Source: Centropus unirufus
Taxonomy: Eukaryota; Chordata; Aves; Cuculiformes; Centropidae
Direction: 5' to 3'
Assembly (NCBI GenBank): GCA_013397695.1
Contig: VYZI01000019.1
Coordinates: forward strand, 3,448,663 to 3,512,662
Length of the DNA: 64,000 nucleotides
Each line of letters starts with the position of its first letter. Position 1 is the first letter of the stretch. This document shows positions 47,601 to 62,600 of this stretch, piece by piece. The notes under the pieces were generated by a model. That model saw only the letters and a program-made list of their open reading frames with translations. It was not told where the DNA came from and searched no databases. Made by a program: the position numbers and the translations under genes.

Positions 47601-50600
47601 TGTCAGCCTAAAGGTTCCACTTGGGTTTCAATTTTACTATACAACCCCCCTTCTGGTGCCTGTGGCAGCCTACGGCAGCATCAGGGACATCTGGCACTGC
47701 GAGATCCTCAGGGCAATCAATTGAACAAACCAAGAGACCAAGAAACACTGGTGACATTTGTCATGGGCAAGACAAGTACCAGTTGCCATAACACATTAGT
47801 ACGGGTTTGAATGGTGCACAAGGTCTAGGAGACAGGCACTTCCTCCAAAATGCCACAAATTTGGGTTACTGTCAGTTAATAAAAACGAAGGGAAGAGGAA
47901 GGTGCTCCTCCTCCCAGGGCAGAGGCAAGCCAGGACCTGACCACCCCAGCAAGTCCCATACTGCAACCCACAGGCTACAGGAGGGAGAGCAACTGGGTTA
48001 GAGGACAAGCAAGGACCCCCACTTTCCAGGGCACTCAAGGTGTTGGACTCAGGTTCTGCCCCTTCCTGTGGTTGTGCAAACATCCTCAGGGCTTCCAATA
48101 CTGGTGTTCGTTCTGAAAGCTTCCCTTTGTATCAAAGAGCATTTACTTCAATGATACCAGTGTCCTCATCTCAGACTGGTTCCGCATCCCAGTTTTGGAT
48201 CAAACTGTGTGAGGTCCTTTCAGTACCACAAGTTTATTTCTAAGGACTGCACCTCTCCTGTCTCTCCACTACTCTGTTCCTCCCTGGAAGCTTCAGGATC
48301 AGAGTGGCCCATATTGGTACATTTGCTTCCTAATCTCACAACTGCAGCAATTAAAAACCTGAGGGTCCTCTACAGCTAAACCATCTTTCATCTCACGCTC
48401 TAAGCCGCAGAGAGCCCAGAGTGGGCAGAAAGCATCCCGAGAACACTGCTAGGAAGAACTTCATTGCCAAAATCAACATCTTGGCAGAGGCAGAAACAGG
48501 CAAATGATTTCTGAAGTTCTAGTCATTTTTTAGGTGAGGAAAAGAAAAACCCAACACCAGAGGAAGGAAAGGACAGATATTCGCTTGTGGTGAAGGCCAT
48601 TTCAGAGTTATCCTTTAGAGAGCATTGGAGAACTCTGACCAGGTAAATACTTTTACAAAAAGGACTTGCATCATCAGCTTTATTATTTCAAGAGGCAATT
48701 AATAATTTCCATTTTTAAGCCACTGATTTAATTTTTCTTCAGACATTTTAGGGCACAATCTTATTTTTAAATTAATCTATTAGCAATCTGAATCCCACCC
48801 CCTCAAGTGGAGATGAGAAACACCAGCTCACAAGCAGCCCCCACCTTCCCTTTTTTGGCAGCTTAAGCTGTAGCGACAAAATGAACCCACTTCAGCACCA
48901 CTAAAGGTTTTCATCAGAACTCCTGAGAACAGGACCACCAACAGAAATCAGGACAGGCTCAGCATATCATAACCCTGTAACAAAAATTCTCCTTATGTGG
49001 ACACAGATTATTACTTCCACAGTCATTCACATGGTTGCACGCAAGTACATTTTTACTTTCATAAAGAACAAAACCATGTTCTGAAGCCAACATGGAAGGG
49101 AAAAAGAAAGGGTTCTGAAATGCTCTGTGATTTATCAATACATACTCTTGAGTTTTCTTCAATTTCTCTCCCCGTTGCTGCAATAGTTTCAACTAACTCT
49201 GACACATCCAGATCCTCAGTTACCATCCCAATGTAAACGCAGTTCTTCTGCCCTCCAAATTCTGGACCTGTGGGCAAAGGGAGAATCAGATCTGTGGGAT
49301 GTACAAAAATGCATTCTGGCAGTCGGTGCAAGGCTCATGCTTGTGGATCTGGGAATTCCACTGTGTACAGACTCACATGTCAGTAATTACAGGCAGTATC
49401 TGCACGAGTATAAATGATGCAGACTGAAAAAGCTGAAACCCATGGGTTTTCAAGATCAGAAGAGAAAACAACATCTACACAGGAAAAACAGTAGGCAATT
49501 GATACAGCCAAGGAGCTGCAAAATGAGTATCAGTGCTGAATGTGTTTCAAACCTGTTACTTTCTGCCATTTACACATTACTTGGTTCCACAATTCTAGGG
49601 TACTTAATTTTTTAAAACTGATTAGAAAAACAGAGTTGAGTAAGAGAATTAATATTCTTTCAGCAATAATGTCGCCCCATAAAATGTGAAAATGCTGCTC
49701 ATTATTATGAAAGCCATCTGAAGCTTTTGATCTGCTCACAGAAACCACTGAACTGGGCAGTGGGTTTAGAAGGAGACTGGCCTTTCCCTTGCTGTAGCGC
49801 TAACCGAGAAGGCTCAGTTTACAGAGAGAAACAGTGCAGCTTTTATTCCTTCTGAAAAGAAAACTCTTTTTGGTCTCGTTGCTTCTAAACCAGTTTTCAT
49901 CAGGGTTTGAGAACAGCATGCGCTGCTCACCCTGCTGAACATTTTTCAGCTGAAACAGGGGTGCGGAGGAAACAGTTACGAATGTTCTACCATAACCATA
50001 TACCCAGCAGTGTAATTGTGCAGTAAAATGACCTATGTACAAATGACCTGTTGGACCATTATGACACATCCAGTAAAATCACTACTGCCTTGAACAGAAG
50101 ATTTTAAATAGCAGTTACCCAAGGAAAAAGTGAGATCCGACTCCAGTTCGTTCAGCTTTTTCAGGAGTTCTGTATTGATTTTTTCGAGTTCTTTTTCTTG
50201 TTTGTCATCGTTCTTCCTGTCACTGTGATAGTTGTATCTTCAAAGCAAGGCAGAAAAGAGTAATTTCACTTTACAGCGCACACAAAAAATGCAGAGACAT
50301 TTAACACGTTTCTACGAACTCCTGTCTTTTACAAGTCAAAAACCTCAACACTTGACAGTTTAGATCAACAAGTTTACCAGCATTTGCCATCACAGATGCT
50401 GGGGTGGGGAAAGGTTGCTGCCACAAGCCTAACTGAACACAAAGGATTTCTAGGCTGTCTATTGGTTATACTTCAGCTGTTTTGATTACCCAGGATCCTT
50501 CCCAGCAGATCACATCAGAAGATGAGAACAGGCACTTGAAGGGATTTATTCACTGCATCAGTGAATCCCATTATAGATAAAAGCCTAAGTTATTCAGAAG

Positions 50601-53600
50601 GATGCACTTGCATATTACATTTTCATTTAGCAGATCCATACACAGCCTCCAATATCAGAACTGTTGCCCTCATTTTGCTCTTCATCTTTTAAAAAAAAAT
50701 TTAAAAAAATCTCAAAGCAAGATCAAAGTAGTATTTTATTAAAAGCACTCAATAGCTTTGACTGGGTGCAAAGCTGCTCCTAATCAGTGGACAATACAAA
50801 TTGGAACTAAATAGGTCACATACTCCTTTCTGTTAAGCCAGTCTATCCAAATACACAATGAAGAAAACAGTGAAAAATTTACCTTACAACACCTAATCCT
50901 GGCCAGTCGAGATCTTCAATGTACAGCAGGCCTACTGTTCTTCTTACTTCTTGCTCAAATTCCTCTCTCAGTTGCAGTGTACTTGTTAATACTGGTATCT
51001 TCAGTTTTAAGCAGTCTACTAACTGATCAACATCTTGTATTTCAGTTCCTAAAACTGAACAGCTGACGCATTAGTGTGTGGTAAAAGTCAACGTATACAT
51101 AGATATCTGCATTAAATCAGGAAACCATAAAGAAGCTGTCCAAAGTCAATCATAAATACAATCCATGGAGTACTGAACTATCTTGATCTCGCTGACAGTG
51201 TTTTTCCTCAGTTATCTCCCCACCGATATATCAAAACGGGGAGTGCCAAGTGTTTCATAAAAATGAGCTAGTGAAAAGGATGTCAAAATGTAACGATAAT
51301 GCCCTTCTTCACTGCACAGTCAGCTGCATCAGAAGAATTCCTCCTCCCCAGTCAATGGAAAACTGTTTTCCATGGTATTTAAAAAAAAAAATAAAAAAAA
51401 TCATAGCCTCACCAAGTAATTTTACTCTAAAACCTACTTTTCAGCATACACAAGGATCCCCTCACATCAGTGTCAGCTGCCTCAACAGCCTAAGCCACTG
51501 GTCCCACACAGGCTAAAAGTAAACACCACTCATCACCTCGAGCCCTTAACGCACCCAGTGCTGAGGCACAACTGACTGACAGAGCCAAAATGTTTTGTTT
51601 CTAACAGAAATCCTCACCCTAGAATACACGAATTCCTTGAGTATCTGCTCTTAGATCCAGGAGGCTGTCTACAATTCCACAGCAAATTCCAGTTTTCACA
51701 AGTGGCTGAATTAAGTGCTTATTACCTGCAGAAGTCATCAGTGGGCTAAAACGCACACACGTGCCTTCATGTTCCAGTTCTACCACATCGACTCCACTGG
51801 CAGGAACCAGCTGTGCCAACTGCTCTCCTAGCTGAAGGGACAGAGCACAGTTAGAGGGAAGCACAGAGCACGACCTCCTGCAGTAACTGAGTCAGGCCAG
51901 GTTCTTCCCACAACTGAGAACCACACACTAACCACAGTTTTCTGCATTTCTCAAAATCCCTTCTTGTAACAAAGTACTCCAGCTTCCTGGTGACAGACAA
52001 TGTTGAATATACACTTAAAATCAAGCAAATTCATGATACAAGTGTTACAAGCCATGAGTTTCTGCAAAATCATCACCAGATATGCCATGTTTACTATGCG
52101 ACTGATCAAAACTAGCTACGTGCTCAGCTCTCTGAAAGAACAGCTCACTAGAACCAATTACCTTATGATCTGGAAAAGCAGTGCCTGTTGGTGAACATGC
52201 AGTGTCAATGAAGTATGAGGGCCATTAAAGATTTCTGAAGTTTTCAAATATTCCCACATGACCAAGGGAAAAAATCCACTACCCAAAGCTTAAGATGCAG
52301 TAATAAGTCATAATTACATGTGGAATAATCAGAAATCTGAAAGCAACTTTGCTTCAGGGGAAATTAATCTTTTTAATAAAAAAAAGTCCCCTAAATGTTG
52401 CAGAGGTTATCAGACTGAGCTCAGTTCTCATCGTCTACCAGCTGTTTCATGGTTACTGATGAAGCCCTGGAAGCATTCTGCCATTACTTATGTTTTCCTT
52501 GAGATAAAAAGCATTCATTCTTACCCACTGATTGAAAGTGTCATAAAGGTGTCTTTCGCTGCTTATTATGGGGTGCTGAATGGTTGAGGCCTGCACAGCA
52601 TGGGAGGTTTGATCTGAAACCAAAGATAAAAGAATCACAGAGGCCTCGAGGAGACTAACAAGGACTTTGTTTTTAAAGATAGGTTGAACACAACAAAGCT
52701 TGTAACAAAACTACAAGGTTTCCAACCACGCTTTTGCCTCGTCCCAGCTGGACATTTCCCCACCCACCGTGTGCACATAAAATGGTACATCTTCTGTTGT
52801 AGCTGACAGGACAGAACCCCTCCTTTTTCAAGGGCACATCTAAGTAAGGATGTTTTGCTCAGAGCCACTGTGCACCCATGCCAATGTTTCTGGGGCGTTC
52901 CTAATGTGTACTGCTGTTCTAAAAACCATCGCAACAGCAAGTGAGGTCAGTAAAACAGAAACACAGTTCTTGCAACTGGCCAGTGAAAATCTAAAAGGGA
53001 CAGAAATTCTGAACAAAAGCAAAGGAGAGCCACCCCCACTGGTGCATTCCAACACTGTTCCCAGCTTATGGGACTTCACCTGCTCTCAGGATCAAAATCA
53101 TATGCAAATCTCTCCTCACTAGGAAGGCAGAAATGACTTGTTATCAAAGTTTAAACCACTGCAATCTAACTGAAAAGAGAAGGTATCACATGTATGGATT
53201 CTATCATCAGCACTCCCCACCTTTCTAAAAGCACGTTATGCAAGACGAGTGCACCACATAACATTTACCTCATCCAATTCATTTCACAGATCAGTAGTTT
53301 AAAAGAACTGAGGAGTGCTTTTTGGGTTTATTTTTAAATAAATCACACACCTCTACTTGAATATTCCTGGAAGAACTTGAAAACCACCACTGGTGAACTG
53401 AGTTCATCTTCAACCTTGGAAAAAAAATTTTAAAAATTGACACATAATCCTGTAGCTCACTGAGCAAAGCAGGTAATTTTGTTTTCCCAGCAGTAACAAT
53501 GTTCACACTATCTCAGTATTAGGATTTAATTCTAGAAGTACGAGTAGGCATATTTCTAAACATATCAAAGTCAATATTATTCAGTTAAAGTAGAAATGTA

Positions 53601-56600
53601 TTGATTTAAGGCATGCATAAGTAAAATCTGGTCATTATAAAGCAAGAAACCTAAGCAGATTCATCTGCAAACAGACTGTAGTGAATAGTTCCTTTAGTCC
53701 TCTTGGGAAAATAATTTTTACAGAACTGGTTATTGTCACTCAGAATGATCCACGAATCATCTATTGTCCCAGAAAACTAAGCTGAATGTACTTTCTATAT
53801 ATACAGTGAGAATTGAAGTAGGAGGCAGGGAGAATAAACCCACCAAATCCTGCTGAACAAGATATCTCACAGAAACCAAATTTGGAATGAACACATTGAT
53901 GCAATTTTTAAAACTATTTCTGGTGTGAAAACCACAGCTGGGATCATTTTTGCATACAATTCACAGCGTTCATAGCGTTCTGCAGCCAGAATGTATTAGA
54001 GAGGCTTTTGGGGACTGCTTTCATGAATATACCACTGGACAAAAGCATCTTTTAAATAGAGTTAAATCAACCTCTCAGAAAAAAATCTGGATGTTGTTCT
54101 ACCAAGTCTGCCAAGTGCATCAGTACACAGGAATAGAACAAATACAACCTAGAGGTCACACACAACCATGCCACAGAATTTCACTGACCACCAGAACTTA
54201 GTCAGAATGATACCAAGCATCTTCAAAACAAGGGCTATGATTTAAGTAAGACTTTATCAGTTATTGTTACTATTTATCAAGCAAAGACTAAGCCATGCAG
54301 CCAAAGCACTAAATGTGAACCATACCGAAGTTTTAATGAAATCCAGGTTTTTCAAGTTCTCCAGCAGCCTTTGGCTCTAAGGGACCGCAGCAGGAGGTAA
54401 ACAAAAGGCAGAGACAAACACAGTTTCAGAAATTGAAAACTGTTCTTAAAAACTTTCAATAGCCACTACCATCATTTCTATTTCTGAACAAACCCCTGCA
54501 ATGTGTCAGAGATTCATCCAGTTCTTATTTGTAAACTTAGAACATAAGGGAAAAATATTCTATGTTTTTTGCAAAACACCAGCTACAAGGTTCCAGAGAC
54601 ATTGACTAAGCACTTGCCATCTGAAGAAACGTTTTCAAGTCCTTTTGTCAGGCATTTGTAACTTACTATTACTTTAATCAATACAATGTCAGGTAAAATA
54701 AAGTCTCTGCACAGCTTTCAAACCAAATAGATAACATAGGGAAGTGGCAAAGGAAGCTATTGTGTTATTTTACTGTTTAGAAAGAAGAAAGATTAAGTGT
54801 TGCTCATAAAAAGCACTGAACAATAATGAAAAAGTTGTATTAATGGCAATTACAAAACCATTTCTAAGTGTAATGGTGTTCTGCGACAGCCACCTGGATG
54901 TGGCTTGTGCCATCATTGCTTTCTGAACTTCTGGGAGACTCAAACTGTGAAACCCAATGGTGAGGACTAAGAACAGCCTGGCACCCACAAAGCAACAAAG
55001 TATCCAAAATAACATGCCAACAAGCTGTTGCTTACTAGTTGTGAGGCATGCTTTATCCTCTCCACAATCCCATCATGACCCAGGTACTGCAAGGAGAGCC
55101 ACAATGGCAGGGCCCGGAGCTTCTCGACAGGCTGACTCGATGTCAGCCCAGCTGCTAAGGACTGAAGAAGGAAACAAGAACAAACAAACCACCATTAACC
55201 TCTCTCCAGTTATTCAGTTTTTGCCAGCTTGTGGCATGTGACACAGCTTAAACAGGGGAGCTTTCACAAATTATAATTCAGATGCTTATGAAGAACAAGA
55301 CACTACACCATGATCAAATTTAAAGTCTCAAGATCTTGAGGATAACGCCTGAAGTTCAACATACCAAAGATGGATCCTCATGCCTGTAGAGCGTCACTGC
55401 AGGTACAGCTGGGAGACCCAGCCAGGAACCCAAGGTCAGAGTCATGCTGTCACATTTTGTAGCAGCCTAAAGTTTATTACAATTAGCAGAATATAAGCCA
55501 TGTATCTTTGATTAGATCACAACCTTAACATCTAGAGCACATTATTAAGTTTCTAGATAGAGTAAAACATACCAGCACAGAAGATGAGACATAGCCCAAA
55601 GCCAAAGTTGCCAAGTTCACACTAGAAAAAGTAAAGTCGTTTTAGCACATATCAAATGGGTTAAGAGCATTTTAATCTTCCATTTGAATTAATGTTTATG
55701 TGTAAAGGGAGGCAATTTTTGAGTTTTTCAGTGACAAGGCAGTGGATGTTGCTACTTAGTATTCCAAGATAGAAAACACGAAAGTAAAAATCTGTTTCCA
55801 TCTGAAAATGTTTCAGTCCAACCTTTGGGGAAATCATCCACGAAGTCCTACCCATAATTCAGCAGCAATCTGGTATCAGAAATAAATAGCAAACAAGTAT
55901 GACACTGTACAATGGAATACCAGGAGAAACAGACTCTCTACTTCAGGCTCAAAGAAAAATCATCTTAGAGACTGGAGTCTTCATTACCATTACCTACGTT
56001 CTTGGTTTACTCTTCCCAGTTATGCTGCACATGGAGCTTGCAGCAGTCTTCAGGACAGCCTTCATTAAAGCATCATCTCTTCCACACTCACTTCATTCTC
56101 AATAAACACTGCATAATGTCTCTCCTGACTTGTCCTATTAGGTCTTTTTATTCACATTCCAAGCTCTTCAAACCAAGAGTAGATAAGATTGCCACCTGAG
56201 TAAAAGCAACCACTAACCTATGCTGAAATCACTACTCCAATTAATGATTTCTGTATATGTAAACTAATATGTATCTCATACAGTGACAAAAGTATAACCA
56301 CAAAAAATAATAAAAATATGACAAAAATAAAGACAGTCGTATGGCCCTCTTCTAGCTGGTTAGCTGCAAAGACATACTCTGTCCATTAGTCATTGTAGTG
56401 AATACAGTTTTACAGAAGTAAATCTCAAGTTTCATACCCTTCTACATGGAGCCACATATTGTACTGCTCACAAAGTTCCTTCAGTCGGCCAAGTTTATCT
56501 GTGTGCCCAGCACCAGGTGTCCCTTTGTTGAAAAAAAAGAAAGGTAATGAGAAAGGATAAGCAGGCAAATTAGGCCTTCACATAAAAATACCTCTTGTAC

Positions 56601-59600
56601 TGTTGTCAAAAAAAGTTATGAAAGCAGGAAAGACGATGATGAAGAGCCACTACACAATATTTGGCTATGGCTCACCAGGACTTATGAACAGTTGGAATTC
56701 TAGACAGAAATAAAGATACTTGTTTTGCTTGTCAATGTATGTTGAAAATGCTTAGAAGATTAGATGTCCTAGGGACTAAAAGGCTTAGTCTCAGATAAGA
56801 CATGCAGGCATTTTTAATGTGTTCAAAGTATGGCATCACCAAGATTAACATCTCTGATATTTTCTCAAGCCCAAAGCAAGTAACCATCATTTCCCTCCTT
56901 AATTCATACTTAAAACAAGTTTTGTACATGAGCGGGGTTCTGTTGCTACAAGAAAAAAAATAACGTTTAAAGCTAAAGACAACGACACACTCATCAAAAA
57001 AATCTCAAATGTTAATGCGATTTTCAACAGATCTTCACTCACTATTAATGCATCACCTGAGATAAACAGAACTGTAGCAGTACAATCCAACTTGAAAATG
57101 GTTAAATAAAAACGCTTCTAGACAGATAATTATTGTGTAGTCATTAGGATATTTTCCAATATTTCCTGACAGGCCACCATGAAGCTGTTTTGAATATATA
57201 ATTTCGTTTTGGATAAAATATACAAATATATATATAAAAAATAAAATAGTGTGCTTTTTTTGTTATTCTTGGTCCATAGCACTTACCAGCATTGGCCACA
57301 AGCAACAAAGGCAGTTTTCCAGACTCAACATCATCTTTAATCAATCTATCCAACAAAGCAACATCCTGTTACCAATAAGAAAGAGACATATTTATGAACA
57401 TGTTTGTCAAACAATATAGAATTGTTTCTGCTTATCTGGAAAAATGCCTTCAGAGTGAGAATGGACAGCATTCTGAACTTTTGCAAGACATTCTTAATGT
57501 CTTCGTGCCTTGCAGTTTCTTCTACTCAAAGGTAAAATAACCCAAACGTCAGATAAAGCATTTTTAAAAAACACAACACAAATCCATCACATTAGTTTGA
57601 AAACATCCCTCCAACTGCCTGTATTCCAGAAATCATCGACAAAAAGCAGCTTACTATATTCCATTAAAAACATCTTGCAAACAACAAGACCAAAATACAA
57701 ACTGCTGGCATTTGAATAGATGTCAGACTATGTACAGCTATAACACAGTTCTTAGAGGTTGAAAATGCACTTTAATAAGCTTTTCCTTCCAACTTATTTG
57801 ACATTCATTAGGTAAGTGTTTTCAAGAAAAACCCTAAAAAAAACTAGCAAGCTCTTAAGGAAAACAAACTCACCATTTGATGCTGAGATCCAAACATAGT
57901 GTTACAAGGCACACGGCACATGCAGGAGAGGGGCAATCCAAGCTGCAATAAAGACGATGGAATTTCAACAACTGAGACATACTCGTTTTACATGTTCACA
58001 GAAATATACACAGTGACACAAGAAATAGTAAATATGACAACAAAAAGCTGGATATTACATCATAATGTAAGTTTCTTGCTAAAACTTATAATCGAATTAA
58101 TAGCAGAGAACAGAAAGCACAGAAGAATCTGGAAAAAAAAGACAAAAACAAGTAAACTTTTGGTTAGCGCATCTACGGTGTTTATTTCTACGGATGAGAT
58201 ACCTATGTCCTGTACAACAGCTTAAATTCAATCCCCTTTTTCTTGGTCACCCCTGCAATTAATACATCCTATAAGCAAATGCGTGCACTGGGAAAGACCT
58301 GGAGGAACCTTCACTTCTAACAGTGAAAGTGCCAGGCAGACACCTGATGCATCTAAAGGAAAACTTTCACTGGCCCCAACCAATTTACAAGACTGCTGCC
58401 AGTAGCCCAACTGACCGCACTGTTGGCACCAGGCCCTTGCAGGAAGAGTCTGCATGTACTTTTAATCTAAATTTCAAGTAGGCAATATGAAGCCAAGTAG
58501 GCTTGACTTGCAGGTAAAGCCCCAACTAATTTCCTTTACCTGATTGCAGAGAGCTTGGCCCAAGCCTGTTCTAGCTGCAGAACTAATATATATGACCGGC
58601 TGCTTCGTATACAACACGTTAAATCCTTCTACCGTGTAATCTTCATAGCGTGTGTGAATAACAAGGCGACAGATTTTTAGGAGACCTTCACGATCATCTT
58701 CATGATAATACGCTGATCCATTTTCATACCTGCAAGAAAAGCTGAGTAAATACCATCAACAAAACCAAGAGGCAGTTCTAAAATAACACTGCCCAGCAAA
58801 AGAAAAAAGATACAAAAAAAGCCTTCTGTTTTCCCAGGATGAAGCAGAGTGGAAGGAAACTTTGATGAGACAGGTTGAGATTAACACTCAGGGAATCCGA
58901 GAATATATGTTCATTTAGACTCAGAGATAGTGCAAGAACAAAAAAAAACTCATAGGTTCCTAAGGTTTTCCTTTATAGAGTGCAAACCTTGCCTACTGAG
59001 AGCAGAGCAGAGGAGGAAATGCACTAAAAGCTTCATTCAAGTTTAGTAAATATACAAATTCTAGAGTGTAAATTTTAATGAGACTGCAATGCATCATTCT
59101 TTCAGTTAGGACAGTAAAACTGGGATGAGACACAAGAAATACGGTAAATGGGCCGAAATTTGCAAACTTACTTTTGAAATCACAAATCGATATTTTGTAA
59201 TATCCTAAATTACTGGTGTTATCTGTGTTTTAGAATTTGAAAATAAGACCACACTTTATCACTATCCATTCAGCACACTGCACAACAGCTTTCCAGATGT
59301 TTAAAGATGTGAGGTAACATAAGCAAAGTACACTTTTTGCCAGGAATTTGTATCATTTTATGGCTATTTTGCCTCCAATCTGATTTATTAAGCATATTTC
59401 CTTGTGGGTGAGTGTGCCTGCTCCTCTTCCACCTTTTGTAATCCTTCTACAAACCAAACTCAGATCAGCAGCACATCAACCCTTGGAATCAAGAAACAGG
59501 AGCAAAGTAACCAAAGAAGAGATGAGATATAAATGTTCCACACTGAGAGTAATCCCTCAGCTGGCTTAACTATAGAAAAGGAAACAGCAACAGTGAAACT

Positions 59601-62600
59601 AGTAGGTGTATCCACTTATTAAGCAATGTGCAAGCTAGATTTTTCTTTTAGCGTTTTTGTGCAACACCTAAATGTGGCCTTGCCCAGGTCCCTCACAATT
59701 TAAGAGAGGCATTTATAAAGAAATTTACATAAAGGCCCTGAAACATCTTAGGTTATCACAGACTTCCTGATGCACCTGTACTGATGAGTATCCCAGAATG
59801 AAACTCCAGAATGACCCACACGCAAACATTTACTTCACTTTCACAAAACAGTTCTGTGATCTACCACACAGCCAAAGGGAGATGCCTCTTGTTGCTCATA
59901 GCCATGGAAACCGTCAAGAAAGTATGAGCATTACGAGCAGTTCACAGCACGGTGTTCGTTCAGTGCTTTTGCCTAAGTGTCACAAAACTTTGGGGACCAC
60001 AGACCAATAGATACACACCGTTATTAACAAAACTGAAATGTTACTGAACAGTTAAAACCAGAAACATTTCTTTTTGTTACCTGCGCCATTTAAAAGCATC
60101 ACTGACACACACTTGTCAAAAAACAGCTGGACTACCCACAACTTCTCAAATTTCATCATTGCACAACGTTTCAACATCTTTGAATCAAAGACAGATAAAG
60201 ATAATAATCAAATTTGTAAAATAATTCTGATAGAGGTGAGCCTGTCAGTGTAGGAAAAATCCTTTTTAATTCTAAGAACTAAGTTTGGGTTGGCTTCAGC
60301 TACATTTTTACTGTTTCATCTTGCACTGTGCAAAAAAAAAAAAGTATATCTTCTCAGTAGCACTGGCAAGATTTTCTGAGAGAATAGTATCATGACAGGG
60401 AGAAATCGGGGGGTTTTTTTGCTTCAGGAAAAAAAAAAAGAGAATTTCTAATCAGCAAATCTTCCCCCACGCCAACACCCCCACACTGTTGATTCCCATT
60501 CTTCTCTCATGGAACAGTTTAAGATATCTATGCTACCTTTATGAAAGATTTAACTGTACTGTAAGTTTCAGTAATGTCGCCTACCATACCTAGAAAAATA
60601 AAATAGATCCATGAAGAGCAAGAGAAGTTAACTGAAACATCTTTTAAAAACATGAAGTACCTCAAGGCTCAGCAACATAGCATAAGCCTCAAGGAACTAG
60701 ATTATGGCTAAAGATTTGAGCAATTTTATGCCTGCAACTGTACTTTGGCCCTCATCTCCAACACAGAGTCATTATAATAAGACTTTTATGGCAACCATGC
60801 TCCCAGAAAGTTCCTGCCATTCAACAAGAACTCCTTTTTTTTTCCCCAATATGATGAGCTTCAGACATTCCAAAGAATATCTGTAAGTTTGTGCTATAGC
60901 ACAATAGCACAGTGCTACTTTCTTATTGACATTCTCAGTCCAGTCACACATACTTTAAACAATTATCACTTCCCAGCCAAATACGTTATTCAGCAACTCA
61001 CCTGAAAAGCCTGCAGAGCCACAGAGTGGTATCAGAAAGGATCCTCGTTGTGAGTTTTCTCAGCCTTTCCCTGTCCAACACGGATATATAAGCAGCCAAG
61101 CTATGTCCCAGTAGAGCCATGTGACCCTGTTCACCAACATTTTGAAGTCTGCAAGACAGAGCAGAGTCATTGCCAGGTAAATAGAAGTCATTAACATTCC
61201 AGTGATTTTAGGTATGTGTGTTTTTACTGTAAGGTGGCAGAATTTGTAGACTTGCCATTTTAAATATTCAGCAAAGAGAACTGAAGCGTTCACAGTCACC
61301 TTCCTGCCATCGTGTACTACAGGCTGAAGTGCAAAGTACTTGCACTTCCTCAGCTTCTTTAGCCACCCAGCCAGCATGAATTGGAACCAAGCGCCTTACC
61401 TGTGTTGGGACTTAAGTGCATCAAACACACACCTCTCTCGTCCTGGGTACACTCATTAACAATAACATTACAGGTATTGCTTTCATCAATTTGTTGTGCA
61501 TTGTTTTGATTTGTTGGAGGTGTGTGTGTGTTTTGTTGTTGTTCTTTTTAACTTTTCACATAGTTTTTCAACTGTTAGTTCTCAATGCTCCTCTGCAGAT
61601 TAGTTAGTATTGTTTCCATTTTACAAAGACANCGTTAAAATCTACAGGGAGAGATGGTAAAAAAATCCAGGTGTTCAAAGTTTCGTAAGATTTTCAGACA
61701 TAAGACACCTTTCAGGAAGCAGTAACCAAAGTGAGCTGTCACATCAGAAACAATTGCCTTGCATAATTCAAGTTAGTTATCGGTAAGGAAAGCTCTATAA
61801 CTGTAAGAAAGCCAAGCCTAATGCATTATTCTGGTTCGCTGTATCATGTAAGTTGTCTTTCAAAAATTAGATGGTTGCACAATAACTTTATGGTTTAAAA
61901 CATTTAAGTTCTCTAATAAACCCGATTTTGTTACAGTCTGATATCTTCCACATACAACAAATCATGTTGGTTTTACCGGTAGGCCTGTGAAGTTTCTTCT
62001 TCCTCCTCTCCATGCATCAGGTTCTGAACCAGCTGAAGTATGCTCACCATATCCTGGCCACTGGAGCACCAGGGAGGGGAAAACAAAAAACATCAGAAAA
62101 AGAAAAAGAAAAAGCCTGCATCCAACGAAGAGACCTGGGACACCACATGGTGAGACATGAAGACAACACTGCACCTTCACAAAATGCCATGTGTAGCAAC
62201 AAAAGCAGCTCCTGGCTCTCAGAAAAACAGATCAACGGATGCAAGGCTGCTGGATCATTTAATTCAAAACCTACTTAATAACAGGAGGGCACTTGAGTAA
62301 GTATGAACTCAGGCTCATGGGAAAAATCTGAAAATTTGGATGGCAAAACTTTGGTAGAAAACATTTAATTGCTTATCGCTACACAGCCAAGGCAATAAGG
62401 AGCTCACTAATTCAGCACATCTCAAAACATTACCTACAAACACTGGATTTTGGCACACAGAAGTTCAATTCACCTTCTAACATGCTCCTTAACATGGTAA
62501 AACTGGAAAGAGCCACAGCTCTTCAACTTGTATAATCCAAATAAAACTCACACTAGTCTAAAAACTTATATTCTGACAATTTAAATTGCTTTTTCTTCCC

